DNA from: Alitta virens
Lineage: Eukaryota > Annelida > Polychaeta > Phyllodocida > Nereididae
Reading direction: 5' to 3'
DNA length: 64,000 nucleotides
NCBI GenBank assembly: GCA_932294295.1
Contig: OW028581.1
Location: forward strand, 13,800,162-13,864,161
Below, one piece after another: positions 43,500 to 55,682 of this stretch. Both the position numbers and the translations under genes were made by a program. The number at the start of each line of letters is the position of its first letter. The first letter of the stretch is position 1. The notes under the pieces were generated by a model, which was given only the letters and a program-made list of their open reading frames with translations, searched no databases and had not been told where the DNA came from.

Positions 43500-44235
43500 T
43501 TAAGTTGGGTCCAAAGGAAATAGCAAAAACCGAACAATAACTTACTTAGGGCTGATCATTCATTGGGAGTCATTGGAATAATTAATACGTTTACCGACTC
43601 TACATCATCCGCATCAAGCATCATCAGGCCATTTTCGAAATGCACAAGGTCACCTGTTCGTTAACAATACTGGGGAAAAGGCAGACATTGCGTTGGATGA
43701 TGTTGAACTCTAGAATGACTAATAGAGAATGTGCAATGAATGACCTGGATTAATCTGAAGTGTATTTATCTGTTGGAACAAAGAAAGGCTACTAGGCTAG
43801 CAAGTAAGAAAGGAGCTACTTTTGGATGAAAGTTTTGTGGAATGAAGGGCAAACATCCGAGTTTTTCAGCCGCAGCGATGAACCATGGTGGAGGGTTTGT
43901 CATGATTCATGAAAGAGGATGACTTTGAAAAAATTCTGGAAGAAGGCCTGAGTCAAAAGATATACAATGGTCATAAAATTTGGAACAACGTCCTAAAATA
44001 TACCATGGGAAATGCTCAAAGTATTTACCCACACATGCAAGAAACCTAATGATGTATGAGAATATACAAGATATTAATTGAATTGTATGCACACTTTTGA
44101 CTCACACAGAATATTTGACGAAATATATGTTTAAGATGCAATATATTTGGTAATATATTTGAGAAAAACTGTGTAGTGACAGATTTACTACATTTTGATT
44201 TAATGTAACTAATATTATAACATGCTCCCGTGTGG
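43500..44235. other. Intergenic, no gene seen
   Basis: No supportable coding or structural feature. Confidence 0.4.
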
Positions 44236-44239
44236 CCCA

Positions 44240-44380
44240 CTGATAGATAGATAGATATATCGATAAATAGATAGATAGATAGACAGATGGATAGATGGAT
44301 AAATGGATAGATAGAAAGTTAGAAAGATGGATAGATAGATAGATAGATAGATGGATAGAGAGATGGATAGAGAGAGAGAG

Positions 44381-44415
<35 letters not shown>

Positions 44416-44905
44416 AAGATGGATAGATAGATAGATAGATAGCCATAGATGGATGGTCATAGATAGATAGATAGATGGATAGATAGATAGATAGATAGCC
44501 ATAGATGGATGGTCATAGATAGATAGATAGATAGATGATAGATATATAGATAGATAGATATATAGATAGATAGATAGATAGAAAGATGGATAGATAGATA
44601 GATAGATGGATAGAGAGATGGATAGATAGATAGAAAGATAGATAGATAGCCATAGATGGATGGTTATAGATAGATAGATGGATAGATAGATAGATAGTTA
44701 GATAGATAGCTAGATAGATAGCTAGATAGAAAGATGGATAGATAGATAGATAGATAGATAGATATATAGACAGATGGATAGATAAATAGATAGATGGATA
44801 GAGTGATGGATAGATAGATAGATAGAAAGATGGATAGATAGATAGATAGATAGACAGATGGATATATAGATAGACAGATAGTTAGATGGATAGATAAATA
44901 TGGAA
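44240..44905. repeat. Long (GATA)n microsatellite-like array
   Basis: About 660 bp of GATA units with GATG, GAAA and GACA variants. It includes a higher-order motif (CATAGATGGATGGT) seen at 44442, 44500 and 44650. All frames read SIYL or similar and are not genes. Confidence 0.95.
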
Positions 44906-44909
44906 AGTG

Positions 44910-45765
44910 AAGCGAGTTACTCACCAAACACGTCATTTTGCAATAAATAGTTCTATGTCTTTATACTGGCAGTACATGGCAAAACATGAGGTTATGTCCT
45001 TATTATTCACACTGTTTGCTTAAACCCTATTTTTATTCCAAGCACTGGCATCAGCTTTTAAATGCAGTCAAAACGTTTTAGACAGACAAATCTTACAAAG
45101 ATTAGCAATCTAAGTATTACTATTGCCTGTTAGAGGACAATGCACATGTCAGAAAACTATACAAAGATGTATACCTTGGTAGGCCTACACGTGAAAAGAC
45201 CTATGTATGTCTATTTTCTTTTTCTTTTAACAATATAAACACAAAAGAAAATGCACAAAAAACCTCATTTAAAGCAATTTTTGTATATTTGGTATTAGTG
45301 CAAATGTGTTTAAACAGATATGCTGTCCAAAAATGTTTGATTGCATGACATATAGGGTAGTAGACTAGTAGTTGATATTTAACTCAGGTGATATTAACCT
45401 TGCCTACAATATACCTACCTACCTGATAACTCTGTCAATACCACCCTCGCTATTAAAACCACATTAACATTTGGCGCAGCTTTTGTTACCATTTAATCCT
45501 ACTGCCATTCCATCTCATTAACATGATTATCTCAGTATATATTTCAATACGTAAATGATTATGTGACTAGATCAACAAATGGTGACGTAATGCACATAAA
45601 AGAACAGCACCCATGGTTTCTATCCATCTATCTGTTGAATGAAATAGTTTTCCTTGTCCCAGTAACTGCACTCACTATTATGTTGGAAAACCTGTCAGAA
45701 ATCTGACAAGCACAAGAAAACAGTCCCAGAGCACTACCAATAATTCAGAGATTACTAATAAGATA
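44910..45765. other. Upstream region of the SLC10 gene, no other gene seen
   Basis: No feature was supported beyond AT-rich sequence. Confidence 0.4.
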
Positions 45766-45990
45766 AGAAAAGATAAGAAAAGGTAAGATAAGATAAGATG
45801 AGATAAGATAAGATAAGATAAGATAAGATAAGATAAGATAAGATAAGATAAGATAATTTAAATTCTTAGTTTTATATCACCACCAACTGTAAATAAAGTT
45901 TTATCTTATCTTATCTTATATAAGATTAGACAAGAAAAGATAAGAGAAAATAAAAAAAGAAGAGAAAAGAAAAAGTAAGATAAGATAAGA
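45766..45990. repeat. (AAGAT)n array with inverted (ATCTT)n segment
   Basis: AAGAT units run from 45766 to about 45855. TTATC units appear at 45900-45918, then a mixed AAGAT/GAGAAAA run continues to 45990. The GTTTTATCTTATC stretch resembles the tail of the LINE at 31794-31812, so a LINE end may have seeded it. Confidence 0.8.
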
Positions 45991-46251
45991 TATGGCAATG
46001 TTTGGCTTGTTGTATAATTGGTCTTGATCGATGCATTTGAACGGTAGCCCGTCAGATTGTGAAATTAGTGGAGTGTGACAGTGCGCCAGTCTGATCTCAC
46101 AACCACTGCTGTAATAACATATGCTTAAGAAAAAAACGTCAGTGGCCACATGTTAGTAGGCTTATATAATAATTGGATCTCTCAAATGATGATCACACGC
46201 TGATGGGATCTAAACCTGGACATACATCTGATCAACAAGGAAACCTCTATA

Positions 46252-49200
46252 ATGGAGAAGGTCATGGGTTTTTGCTTGAATGTTATATTAATTCTTGTTT
46301 CACTAGGATACGTTGCAACTCAGAATCAACCATCTTTACCAGAAAATAATGATGGTATCAGCAGCACTGATGATGACCCGATCTTCAACGGTGATTTCAA
46401 TACAACCGCAAACCAGTCACAATGGATGACTTTCAGTTCGGGGAATTTTACAAGGCTTAATGAGGGAAATACTCAACTCCTGCATATCAATATTACTTGC
46501 AAGAAATGCAGAAATGACAGCTACATAGTTTTTCAAATAGAAGATGAACGAATCGCGCGATTATCGTCTGCCGCCAATGTGACCCTGACCTATAGTGCGG
46601 ATGACTTCTACGTTGCAACGGTTAATATCACAGGAGTCTTCCTCGGAATGACATCACTACATGTTCAAGTAATGTCAGTTGATGACATCCACATCGAAAC
46701 TCCACACAGGGTTTTGGTCGCCAGGAGTACATCGGTCTGGGACCTTGTTTACATCTGGTTTCTTACGGTTGCCATCATCGTGGCAAATATGACTTTCGGT
46801 TGTGAATTTGACCTGACTTTATTGAAACAATATCTCAAGAAACCCGTGGGTGTTTTGACAGGGTTATTTTGTCAATATGCAATTATGCCTTCGGTAAGTC
46901 CAGTTCATAACAAACTCATTATCTGTTGTCTTTGGTTGTTTTTGGTTGCCATGATAATTGACACCTGCATTATAAACATTCACCCAGTGTACATGGCCAA
47001 TTGTGTCACATGCGTTTTCCATGCCTTTGGATAAACGCATGGTTTTTGACTCATAATAATTAGCTATAAACCATGCGTTTTCCATGCGTTTATCCTTCTC
47101 ATGGAAAACGCACGTGGCACATTTGGCCATGTAGAGATAGTAAATGAAAGTAAATTAAGCCTATAAACATTATAAAACCCCGAGGAACTAAATACCCAAT
47201 AAACTACGAATGCTACAAAAATATAAAAATAAAAAAACTAGAGTGATCCTTGGGCATACAGCACTCCGCAAAATGAACCTTCGATCTTTTACAAGCTAAA
47301 CTCGCCACTAGAAAAAGCCTTCAAACTGAAGTCTATTGGAAGCTGTTACTTAAGTTGTTGTCAATAATTTATCTGTACATAGTTGCGGGGTTTCAGTTGA
47401 GCCATTTATTAAGTATATCCAGGTAGATACAGCTGTATAGCTGGGGTTGGCTTGCAGCTTTAGGTAGTTCCTACTGGCCAATGATAACTTATGGTTGAGT
47501 GGGGTTTTGTTTCTAGGAATACTGTTTATATTTCAGTTTTATGGATATGGGATTATATTTAATGGTCCTTGTGGGATATGTGCCCTTGGGCAAAGCCTGA
47601 GTGAGATATATGCAGTCTGAAGAAAAATGTAATCCTACATCGAATTATGGGTGGGTGGGTGATTAGGGCTTTACGTCCTGTATTTCTGCACCAGTTGGGC
47701 TAATTAGGACAGGCAGAGACCATGGCAATGAGACGAAGGATGAAACAGCCATCCAACTTAGGCTCGACCGGGAATCGAACCCGGGACCCAGCGGTTGGAA
47801 GCCCAGAGCGCTACCTCTGAGCTAGGCCCCCGCCCTCTACATCGAATTATACCTCAGTAGATCAAATAAATAATTTTTTCTAAAACGGTTTTACTATGTT
47901 TGCAGTTGGCAGTGATTTTTGCCATCATTGGAGGATTAGACAACATCTATGTCTTTGGGCTCCTGGCCTATGGCTGCAGTCCTGGGGGAGGCTCTAGCAA
48001 TGTGTATTCAGTGTTGCTCGGAGGAGACCTCAATCTGAGCCTCACCATGACACTATCTTCCTTTTTCTGCAGTTTCGGTGAGTTACAGTGCCTGACAGTA
48101 AAGTTGCGGTAATATTTTAACCGAATTTTAGGTCACAATGGGTCACGGTTCATAATATTTCCGAAAATTATCTTTTTTATTTGAACTCAATTTAGTCATC
48201 GCCAATAAAAAATAATTAATTTTACGGCCTCTCAGCCAATCAGTAGTGCTTCATATCACTTGATTCAAATTGATACTATACGTATAGGCAATCGATATTC
48301 GATACATGTCATCGATATGCGTGTGTGTGTGTGATTAGGGCTTTACGTCCTGTAATTCTGCACCAGTTGGGCTAATTAGGACAGGCAGGAATATCATCGA
48401 TATGCATTTTGAATAAAGAAATAGAATAAAATGGCTTGGGGACCACAAATTAATGTGGCGATTTTCCTTTTGAAGCCATATTGGTTTAAATTTCATTTAT
48501 TTTCTTATGTTTAGTTATTCATAAATCATACTTAACAATAATTTCTTTTAAGGTCCTAGAAAACGTACCATATGCACAATCACTAAGATTAGTTTTGTTG
48601 TATATATTCCAGAACTGTAAAACTTACAGGCATTCTCTATTATGATAGGTCAAAATAATGTAAGTCAGTTTTCAGCCTCTTTAAAAGTCAAATCTTGTAA
48701 TAATGGCAAAAAAAGTGGACATCAATGAGGAATCCTATAACTCATATGTTGATGGTAACCTGAGGTAATAGAGTAAAAGTAATAGAAGGAAGTTCAATTA
48801 ATTTTAGACAGAGGATATTCACAGAGCCCGGCTGTGTGATTAACAGAATTTTGTCTATAGATCTGCAGAGCCCGGCTGTGTGTTTAACCTTTGTCTATCT
48901 GCAGAGCCCGGCTGTGTGATTAACAGAATTTTGTCTACTGTACATGTGGTGTGAGAAAGTAGCAAAGAAATATTTTCAATCTTACAGTGGGGATGGGGAG
49001 ATAGAAGAAATTCTGTTAATGACATTACTGGGTGGTGCAAATAGTCTTTAGTGTGTTACTGACTGTGCCGATGGACAAAATTTTGTTTATGACACAGCTA
49101 ATCTGTGTGGATAGACTAAAGTATGTTAATCACACAGACTGGCTGTGTCAGTAGACAAAATTTTCTTAATGACACAGCCGGGCTGTGTGAATAGACAACA

Positions 49201-51077
49201 TTTTCTTAATGACACAGCCGGGCTCTGCAGTTAGACAAAATTCTTTTAATCACACAGCCGGGCTCTGCAGTTAGACAAAATTCTGTTAATCACATCGCCA
49301 GGCTCTGCAGATAGACAAAATTTAATCACACAGCCGGGCTCTGCAGATAGACAAAATTTAATCACACAGCTGGGCTCTGCAGATAGACAAAATTTAATCA
49401 CACAGCTGGGCTCTGCAGATAGACAAAATTTAATCACACAGCTGCGATCTGCAGATAGACAAAATTTAATCACACAGCTGCGCTCTGCAGATAGACAAAA
49501 TTTAATCACACAGCCGGGCTCTGCAGATAGACAAAATTTAATCACACAGCTGGGCTCTGCAGATAGACAAAATTCTGTTAATCACACAGCTGGGCTCTGT
49601 GAATAGACACTCCCTTAATTTTATCAGGCCTACAAATTCTCTGCTTTGATAAGTTGAATTACAATTAACTATTGACACTTGCTAGGTTGTGGTCAAGTTC
49701 ATTTCACACATTTAAGCACTTTCCCAGCATGTAAATAGGGTAAAATTACGGCCGTCATATCGTATCGAAAAACGGCGCGGCCATACCGGTATTCATATCG
49801 GAGGCAGCGTACCGGTTTACTCGATAAATATCGTACCGATATGAAGCAGTACCAATCAGACGTCTAGAATCTTTGAAATAAGGATATGCAAAATGTTGGA
49901 CAAGAGTTGCAACGCCAGAAACAGAACCAACCAAAGTTCATAGTGCTTTACAACAGGATTCATAGACTTGGAAGCTAAACTCCAGAGGACATCATGTGAA
50001 TCCAGCACACCCATTGGCTTAGGGCAGTTCCTCTGCCAATGGGAGTTGTGATTTCCCATGACACCCTATTGTGTTTATACTTGAATATTCCTAGAGCAAC
50101 CACCTTGCCTTCCATCCACCCGGCTAGTGGGAAATTTCATTTAGCTCAGTTGATTATACATGGCCAAATGTGCCACGTGCGTTTTCCATGAGAAGGATAA
50201 ATGCATCGAAAATGCATGGTTTTTAGCTAATCATAATGAGGAAAAAACCATGCGTTTTCCATGCGTTTGGAAAACTCACGTGGCACAGTTGGCCATGTAG
50301 CGTTTGTATTTACACAACTAAATAATGTGAAATATGCATTGATTAATTTCAGTCTTCATGCCTCTGTGGCTGTACACTGTGGGGCAACGATTCAGCAGTG
50401 ATGGTGCTACTATTCCGTTCACCACAATCCTCATGCTCTTTGCCTTTCTCTTAATTCCAACTTTGATAGGACTTGCAATCCAACACTTCAGGAAACGCTG
50501 GGCAGAATTGATCATCAAGTATATTCGCCCAATCACCATAATCATCATCATCGGAGTAATAACACTCGGCATATACCTGAACTTGTACGTGTTCACCGTA
50601 ATGGCTTATGTCGGGTATCGACTGGTCCTACCTTCTATCGCAATTCCCTTTTCTGGTTTCCTCTTGAGCATGGTAATTGCGCTCATCGTGCGACAACCAT
50701 GGACATATGTGAAAACAATTTCAATCGAGACGGGTGTGCAGAACTTTAACATTGCGTTGGTCCTCCTCCGCAGTTCTCTGGAGTCACCTCAGTCAGAGTT
50801 GGCGACAGTGCCAGCAGTTATTGCAGGCGTAATGGCCAGTATGCTTCTGTTTGCAACGGTGATCATCTATCGATTTTACTTTTTCATCAGAGGACGCTCT
50901 TGTCCTTGTAAGGTCGAAGACAGCAATGAAGGTGCTACTAAACCCGAAGACAGGAAAGACGGTAAAGCTAATTACAATTTCACCAGTGACGAAGAATTCA
51001 AGAAAGGCCAAGTGGCACATCAACTCGACAACAATGTGGAACTGACCAAATACTCCAGGGATGGTCCTTCAGTTTAG
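46252..51077 (+). CDS. SLC10-family transporter (P3/SLC10A3-A5-like), 3 exons
   Basis: SLC10 proteins are sodium/bile-acid symporters and orphan relatives. Exons are 46252-46893, 47906-48077 and 50353-51077, with GTAAGT and GTGAGT donors and TTTGCAG and TTTCAG acceptors. Phases close to 512 codons. Residues 1-24 form a signal peptide (VILILVSLGYVATQ). A lumenal/extracellular domain of about 135 residues follows with many N-glycosylation sites (NTT, NFT, NIT, NDS, NVT), typical of the P3-like members. The membrane domain starts near residue 165 and shows FGCEFDLTLLKQYLKKP, YGCSPGGGSSNVYSV and ETGVQNFNIALVLL, the family sodium/substrate-site signatures. The cytoplasmic tail is charged. Exact paralog (A3 or A5) and substrate cannot be told. 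Introns hold MITEs, SINEs and a minisatellite. Confidence 0.92.
46992..47131. mobile_element. Palindromic MITE, copy 2 (SLC10 intron 1)
   Basis: The inverted ends CATGGCCAATTGTG and CACATTTGGCCATG are flanked by TA. It is the same family as 30466-30616. Confidence 0.9.
47649..47836 (-). mobile_element. tRNA-derived SINE, copy 2 (SLC10 intron 1)
   Basis: A full-length copy with A box TAGCTCAGAGGTAGCG and B box GGTTCGATTCCC on the minus strand. The exact 14-bp duplication CTACATCGAATTAT flanks it at 47635-47648 and 47837-47850. Confidence 0.95.
48321..48393 (-). mobile_element. tRNA-derived SINE, copy 3 (headless, SLC10 intron 2)
   Basis: Only the 3' body is present (GATTAGGGCTTTACGTCCTG to GGACAGGC on plus) after a GTGTGTGT tail. 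The 12-bp duplication TCATCGATATGC at 48309-48320 and 48394-48405 shows it was inserted in truncated form. Confidence 0.92.
48827..49610. repeat. 36-bp minisatellite in SLC10 intron 2
   Basis: Diverged units from 48827 give way to a regular 36-bp array at about 49240-49590 (unit words CACACAGCTGGGCTCTGCAG and ATAGACAAAATTTAAT). At least seven units are nearly identical. Confidence 0.93.
49951..50055. mobile_element. MITE of the 'CATAGACTTGGAAAC' family, copy a
   Basis: ATTCATAGACTTGGAAGC and CTCCAGAGGACATCATGTG are followed by CCCATTGGCTTAG and its inverse CTGCCAATGGG, giving a partly palindromic element in SLC10 intron 2. See 53134, 53660, 55560 and 62029. Confidence 0.65.
50159..50297. mobile_element. 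Palindromic MITE, copy 3 (SLC10 intron 2)
   Basis: The inverted ends CATGGCCAAATGTGCC and GGCACAGTTGGCCATG are flanked by TA at 50157-50158 and 50298-50299. It ends only 55 bp before exon 3. Confidence 0.9.
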
Positions 51078-53133
51078 TACATATTGTTCTATAGATATCG
51101 ACTGAAACAAAGGAAGACCTAGGAGCTAATGTCCAGTGAACATTAGGGAAATTTTGTTCTATTATATAGTACATCACTGAAATGTTAGGAAGTACGAAAT
51201 GTACAGCACATGCTTCATTCATTGACTTTTTGTTTTGTAACTGCTTGATATTAAATGGTAAAAAAAAGTATTTTGCTGCGTTTGTGTTCGTGGGTGGATT
51301 AGTATATCTCTCAGTTGTAACTTTGCAATTGGATGATTTGGTGCATATGAGGCTGCCAGGAGTAGTTTTTACAAAATGTATCATTGGTTGGGTGGGAAAA
51401 TGGGTTGCCATGCAACTTTGAAAGAAACTGCATTGTTCATCGATGAATTATTTTGATCATTTTCAGAAATGTATCTACCTTTTTGTGAAGACCTATTTGA
51501 TAAGACTCTTTTCATATGCATTTGGTGATTCAAAACTCGAGTATCAATTTATTTTGGGTAGAAATTGATAGACATGTGCAGCAAGATTGGCCGTGCGTTT
51601 CAGCAATTCTCACATAGCGGGTAGAGTGAGTCACATTGTCTCCTAAATTGAAAACGACTTCTGGTATAATATAATGTGAGGGATATGTAGGCAAGATCCA
51701 ACCGATCAGGAATTAAGTGAGAATATAGCTTATATGGAGTATGACTTCAGCAGGCTATGACAGACAAAATAATTGTATCTGACAGTATGTTACTTGAAGA
51801 AAGTAATTGGAAACAGTCTTTAAAAAATTGCTGTTTGTGTGAAATGTGACTTCAGTAAAGTTTCAACATAATTTTGTCCAGTTGTTGTTGCTATTGGCAG
51901 TACTGTATGACATGATGTCATAATATTCCTTGTTTTGTGCCACCACGTCACCTTTTCTATTGTTCTCAGGAGGGATATAACCAACAAAAGTGTTAATTAG
52001 CTCCCTCCTATTCGGGATATAACTGTTAGTAAGACCAAGTGAATTTGATTTATACTCCACTTCTGCGGACCAATGCTAATGCACCAAAGTAACTAAAGTT
52101 AGCTATTAATCTTTCCAAATGCACTGATGGCACAACCAGATTTTTTAATAATTTCCTACTAGAGTAGGTGCAGATTATAACGAGATGGGCCTGAATACAA
52201 AAACAAATAGTATTTTGATGTTTAGTGGTTGCATGTTTTCACGTAATTAGTTCCTCACGGAATTAAGTATACTAACTCTATACATTTTGGTAAATAGCAG
52301 TTTATTTATTTTTTATTTTTGTTTAGATTTCTTGAAAGTTGTTGAGGGACGCGGACCCGGACTGTCTAGACACTCACGGTCTCACATTTATCGGACTGAA
52401 TGGTGTCTGAACTGTGTGTGCTGGGTGAATGACTCATATATTCATTTATAAGATTACAAAAATGGTCCCATATTGGATATGAACGTAGGCTTGGGGACCA
52501 CAAATTAATGCAGTGCACTGGTTGGTTGCTATATCATATTTATTTGTACCAAATTAAAGTGCATTTCCATTCAATTTGGCATAATCAATGCACCCTATCG
52601 AATATTGCAAGAATCATTACAGTTAATTAGTTAAGATGCAAGACGTATATTTCAAGACACGCGAGGTATTTTTGAATGACATAGGAAATGTTTGGCGATA
52701 CCAGTTCTCAATATAGTTTTTTTTCTCAGTTCTATTTTAAATGTTTTCATGCATGAGTAATGTTTGATTATCCTTACATGCGATACATCCAGATTTTATA
52801 TTGGAGGTAACTCGAATAATCTCAAAATTAAAAGCATGTCTGCTCGTTTGGCCACTTGACTCTATAATCACCAGATGATTTCGCATGCACTTTATGCTCA
52901 GTGATTAACTACAAATGTAGGTTAAAATATGCACGATTTTGCCTGCGAGTACATGTAGGCCCCAATTAGTATTTTATAAAGATAAACTGACTTATATTAT
53001 CCATGATACGTTTTGTCATCTTTTCATAAAGCCAATTTGCATTAGGTATGTTAATCTGGTTACCACCAAAGATGTTGGCTGGCCTTCTGAGCAATTGACA
53101 CCTACTCTTCGCCTTCAGTTTTAGTGAGTTGTA
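51078..53133. other. SLC10 3' flank and intergenic DNA
   Basis: This contains the SLC10 3' UTR and a second copy (51548-51750) of the dispersed repeat at 43200-43490. The phrase GGCTTGGGGACCACAAATTAATG occurs here (52490) and in SLC10 intron 2 (48432). No further gene is supported. Confidence 0.45.
51548..51750 (+). repeat. Dispersed repeat, copy 2
   Basis: Matches 43230-43490 in the same orientation with insertions and deletions. Non-coding. Confidence 0.75.
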
Positions 53134-53322
53134 TTTACAGCCAATTTCATAGACTTGGAAACAAACCTCATACACATCGCAGCTAAACTTCACAGGACAA
53201 CATGTGATTCTAGGACACTTAGGTCCTATTGGTCCTATTGCTCCTATTGGTCCTATTGGTTGAGGGACTGCTTTAACCAAAGTGCATTTGATTTGTTACC
53301 AAGTCTATGTAATAGGCTGTAA
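53134..53322. mobile_element. 'CATAGACTTGGAAAC' MITE family, copy b
   Basis: The ends TTACAGCCAATTTCATAGAC and its inverse GTCTATGTAATAGGCTGTAA are opposed. The interior holds a short TCCTATTGG tandem. Confidence 0.75.
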
Positions 53323-53659
53323 GTGGGTGATGCCCATGGGACTTGAATTATACTCTTGCTTAGAAATCACATAGTCAATCATATAGTATTTATATGTATG
53401 TCTCTGATAGTGAATGTGCAGTTATATGATAAGCTAATTGAGCCCCAGAGGCCGGCATTAAGACAAAACAAAGGCAAACATACTTGGAGTCATTTAAAAA
53501 TCATAGCTGCTAAACTAAACCAAAATTTCACCTACAGCACCAGTCATTGCTGGACTCCTCCCCTTCCACTATGGTGTAATGTCACCAGCCGTCATACTTC
53601 CAATGCAAAGCTGGATGCCCTATGTCACAATGATTCCAACGTACCTGTCCCTCCTTTTA

Positions 53660-53830
53660 TGGGGGTCCTGGATTCAAAAGACGTCCTCAGGAGTTCAGCT
53701 TTCAAGCCCAGGAGTTCTGTTGTAATTCCACGTGCAGTTGAAATTTCTCCTATATAGCCATTCTCATAGATTTGGAAACTGAACTCCGTCAGAGGTCGTT
53801 ATATGAATCCAGGGCTCCCATTGGCTAAGG
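53660..53830. mobile_element. 'CATAGACTTGGAAAC' MITE family, copy c (two half elements)
   Basis: A right half (GTCCTGGATTCAAAAGACG to TTCTGTTGTAAT) at 53666-53733 is followed directly by a left half (CATAGATTTGGAAACTG to CTCCCATTGG) at about 53755-53830. The order is rearranged relative to the other copies. Confidence 0.55.
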
Positions 53831-54049
53831 TATTTACCAATTACCCACAAGGTAAGTTATGTAACTCTCTACTATCTAGTTCTAGGAAGACAAAATTAGC
53901 CTACTTATCAATGTTGAAATCAATGTTAGTCATAATTCCTTCCATGAAAATTGGAAACAAAGTTTTTGGTATTGCATTTTGTTTATTCATATGTAACATT
54001 TTTGGCAACACTTCGTCAACATATGTGAAAATATATCAAACATAATATT

Positions 54050-55555
54050 TAGGCTACTCTGCAAATATAACTGGTTTGAAATACGGGGCATTTGAAAATA
54101 CTTATGGATGTTGGGTATTCTGTAGAACTGTAACTAGGCACATGCAGCATAACAATTAAAACAATTGCTGAATTGTTTATTTGTAAGGATATGTACAATA
54201 CATACAGAAATATAACTGGCCACTTGAGTTCATAATCATCGAGTATATACATGCATTATGCAGTAAATAAACAACCTATTGTGTCATAAAACATACGAAA
54301 TTACATTCCACTGTTAAAATCACCAGTGATAAATACTCATGTCACCTATATTGAGTTATAATACAAAATATGGAAAAGGTATTTACAGGCATTTATAACG
54401 ACTTATATATATATATATTATCAGTAACATATTATCTACACACTTTATCACACAATGTTGCTGGAAATGTCGCTTTAATAAGGGACCATAGAAGACATCA
54501 ACAGCAGAGGAAGAGACAACATGGGCCACTGGAATAATCTGTTTACAGCTTAGCCAACAGAAGGTTGATTTTCTTTGAAATATTTAGAAGTCAGAGATAA
54601 GATAAAGCATTGGGACTGGAAACACCCAGGGTACATCTCAGTGATAGTGAGGGGATGGGGCAGGGGCCTAGTTTTTAAAGGGGGTGTAGTTGGGTAGCAC
54701 AAGATATTATGTCCCCCTTCAAATTGCATATATGGAAGTCACTCAAAAAACAATTCAAATTTACTTAGCTTAGTTTTTCTCTATGTTGGCCTTTTTACAA
54801 TTTTCACTGATAAATCTCGTGTGTGTTTGTGAAATATTCATTAAATTTCAGATTTACCAAAGGGACTTAGATGTTCAAATACTTCATCCCCCTTTCCACA
54901 TGCGCCAATCAGTTTGCAGGAGGAAAGGCAAGGGTAGATTCACAGAAGAGGGTGCAGGGTGCTAATTCTAATAAGGCTTTTGAGACAAGTCAGAGGGATA
55001 AGAAGCACAGAGAACAGTGAAGGCACTGGCAGATGGAGCTTTGTACAGTGGAAAACAGTTCAGTTTCTGTGTTGGAGAGAGTTGTGCGTTTGAATGAACT
55101 GAATTAGTTTGGAGTTGAATGCATTCATGCGGTCCAGAGAGAAAATATTGAAATCCTCTCTGAGTTTTATACTTTTCTTCTTTCTTAACTTTTTGAGCAG
55201 CTTACAAAAACCCTATAGATTAAAATGTAATCAGGCATAGAATCAAGTAAGTTCTATTGAAAATGGCAGGTATAGCAAAATAGGCTAGATTATGAGCAGA
55301 ATGACATTTGTGCTTCAGTTAAAAGTTGAGTAAATTGATCATGAGCAACACAAATCGCACCATATTTTGATAGAGGCCATGAGAAGAGTAGATGCTTGGC
55401 ATTTCACATTGCTGTCCTGGGCTCAAAATTGCCTTCTGACCAGAAAGGTTGTTTTATGACAGGTACCACTCCAATAGTAATGATCAACTATCTAAGTCAC
55501 TACACAACTGAAAAAACCTGACAGAAATGCATTCACTATAATTTATCACAAAATT
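54050..55555. other. Intergenic, no gene seen
   Basis: AT-rich sequence downstream of the LGR gene on its strand. No coding region is supported. Confidence 0.4.
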
Positions 55556-55559
55556 CATG

Positions 55560-55682
55560 AGTTGGAAACTAAACTCCAGTTGAAGTCATGTGAATCCAGC
55601 GCTCCCATTGGTTAAGTTATTCCCTCAGCCAATGGGAGTCCAGGATTCACATGACGTCCTGGAGTCTAAGAATTCTGCTGTA
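55560..55682. mobile_element. 'CATAGACTTGGAAAC' MITE family, copy d
   Basis: GAGTTGGAAACTAAACTCC and GAATCCAGCGCTCCCATTGG are mirrored by CCAATGGGAGTCCAGGATTC and GACGTCCTGGAGTC. It forms an imperfect hairpin of about 120 bp. Confidence 0.75.

Noticed and set aside
44102..44936. Several overlapping Ile/Ser/Tyr/Leu-rich open frames
   Set aside because: They are translations of the GATA microsatellite.
46864..47130. 88-codon minus-strand open frame
   Set aside because: It is mostly the palindromic MITE in SLC10 intron 1.
48827..49610. CRISPR-like array
   Set aside because: Units are contiguous with no unique spacers and lie in a eukaryotic intron. It is a minisatellite.
52966..53280. Collagen-like GPIG repeats on the minus strand
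   Set aside because: They come from a short TCCTATTGG tandem inside a MITE copy.
53356..53757. 133-codon plus-strand open frame
   Set aside because: It runs through MITE halves and has no recognisable domain.
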